Shown one piece after another: positions 44,508-44,960 of a DNA stretch of 44,960 nt. The number at the start of each line of letters is the position of its first letter. Positions within the stretch are counted from its first letter, which is position 1. Made by a program: the position numbers and the translations under genes. Origin of the DNA: Candidatus Zhuqueibacterota bacterium (GTDB lineage Bacteria > Zhuqueibacterota > QNDG01 > JABMRT01); NCBI GenBank assembly GCA_013202295.1, contig JABMRT010000138.1, positions 1 to 44,960 on the forward strand. Direction: 5' to 3'. The notes beneath the pieces are model-generated. The model saw only the letters and a program-made list of their open reading frames with translations. It had not been told where the DNA came from and searched no databases.

Positions 44508-44699
44508 TCATATTTTTTCAGCGAGGATGGAATCCGATTCACCAAATTTTTCGAGCTGAAGCTGAGCAAGGCGACTGGGCTCGCTTTTGTTATTTTCCCA
44601 TCGATTGACTGTGCAAAGAGTAACTCCTAAACGGTGTGCAAATTCTTCTTGAGTCAATCCAAGGTGTTGTCTGAGATTTCTGATTTGATTGCCATTCAT
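44508..44699 (-). CDS. small XRE-family helix-turn-helix regulator
   Basis: A 63-residue protein made almost entirely of an HTH_3/XRE domain: IRNLRQHLGLTQEEFAHRLGV (helices 1-2), TLCTVNRWENNKSEPSRLA (recognition helix and following). It resembles the small DNA-binding proteins used as autoregulators or antitoxins. No toxin partner is visible next to it. GGGAG stands ten bases before the ATG. A short plus-strand frame overlapping its end is not considered real. Confidence 0.82.
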   Translation of the reverse strand: MNGNQIRNLRQHLGLTQEEFAHRLGVTLCTVNRWENNKSEPSRLAQLQLEKFGESDSILAEKI

Positions 44700-44865
44700 C
44701 CTGTTACAACTCCCACTTTATAATAAGATCGAATTGTGCATTTAGCATTTTACAAATATTATGCCATGAGACTTGATAAGATTCAGCAGACATTATTATA
44801 TGAAGGTTAATTGGGGAATACGAGGGAACCAAACAAATTGATAGGATTTTATTGAGTAGATTGAC

Positions 44866-44900
44866 AAAAAAAACCCTTGATCTTTTTGATCAAGGGTTTT
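44866..44900 (-). terminator. terminator after tRNA-Pro
   Basis: Minus-strand arms AAAACCCTTGATC and GATCAAGGGTTTT around AAAAA, followed by a T run, just after the tRNA 3' end. Confidence 0.9.
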
Positions 44901-44902
44901 AC

Positions 44903-44960
44903 TGGTCGGGGCGGTGAGATTCGAACTCACGACCTCTTGCTCCCAAAGCAAGCGCGCTAA
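44903..44960 (-). tRNA. tRNA-Pro (anticodon TGG), 3' part
   Basis: On the minus strand: anticodon stem CTTGC/GCAAG with loop TTTGGGA (anticodon TGG, proline), variable loop, T stem GTGAG/CTCAC with TTCGAAT, acceptor CGCCCCG, discriminator A and encoded CCA. The 5' acceptor strand and most of the D arm lie beyond the window edge. Confidence 0.93.

Noticed and set aside
44384-44608. 74-residue plus-strand frame overlapping the XRE gene
   Set aside because: No ribosome site, no recognisable domain, and its second half runs antisense through a clear HTH gene.

Overview
This 45 kb window reads as chromosomal DNA from a Gram-negative-type bacterium. Evidence for an outer envelope is a Sec-exported beta-rich protein, several lipoproteins with lipoboxes and a Tat-exported reductase. 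Most genes have GGAG-type ribosome binding sites, and clear sigma70-type promoters recur (TTGACA, 17-base spacer, TATATT or TACATT). Nothing fixes the phylum. Gene content and protein style would suit a lineage around the FCB superphylum (Marinimicrobia, KSB1, Calditrichota-like), but that is a weak inference. Almost every gene lies on the minus strand; only a STAS-like protein and an M23 peptidase clearly lie on plus.

Layout, low to high coordinates. (1) 1-2.2 kb: a 9-bp tandem repeat at the edge, then nifU and nifS for Fe-S cluster assembly. (2) 2.2-8.5 kb: an exported beta-rich protein, a GH5-like lipoprotein, a small membrane protein, an unknown exported protein and a K+-dependent membrane pyrophosphatase. 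(3) 8.6-15.9 kb: a complete trp operon transcribed in the order trpL-D-C-(four-helix-bundle gene)-F-B-A-E-G. It is headed by a leader peptide with four consecutive Trp codons and a terminator/antiterminator pair, a classical attenuator. (4) 16-19.3 kb: three exported enzymes (Tat aldo/keto reductase, lipoprotein Gfo/Idh-type oxidoreductase, lipoprotein GH20-like hydrolase). (5) 19.5-23.3 kb: the translation block rplM-rpsI, then rpsB-tsf-pyrH-frr. (6) 23.5-25 kb: the STAS-like gene, a REP-associated transposase gene (RAYT) between two inverted REP palindromes, and a small membrane protein. (7) 25-29.6 kb: pyrR-pyrB-pyrC behind a strong promoter and a PyrR-type RNA attenuator, preceded by a DUF4416 gene and an arylamine N-acetyltransferase. 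(8) 29.6-44.3 kb: a signalling island with four hybrid histidine kinases, four receiver proteins without a DNA-binding output domain and a chemoreceptor-like protein, interrupted by an M23 peptidase and a zinc dehydrogenase. (9) 44.5-44.96 kb: a small XRE regulator and the 3' part of tRNA-Pro(TGG).

How the genes work together. The trp and pyr operons each carry a readable RNA switch: ribosome stalling at Trp codons for trp, and UMP-sensing PyrR binding to its own leader for pyr. The receiver/kinase cluster from 44291 down to 36507 has short gaps and one direction, so it is probably co-transcribed and may form one phosphorelay feeding the receptor-like protein.

The most unusual items are that receptor-like protein, whose sugar-binding-protein lobes appear in swapped order on the same side of the membrane as the signalling domain; the two attenuators; the foreign-looking four-helix-bundle gene inside the trp operon; and the exported GH20/Gfo-Idh/AKR module.
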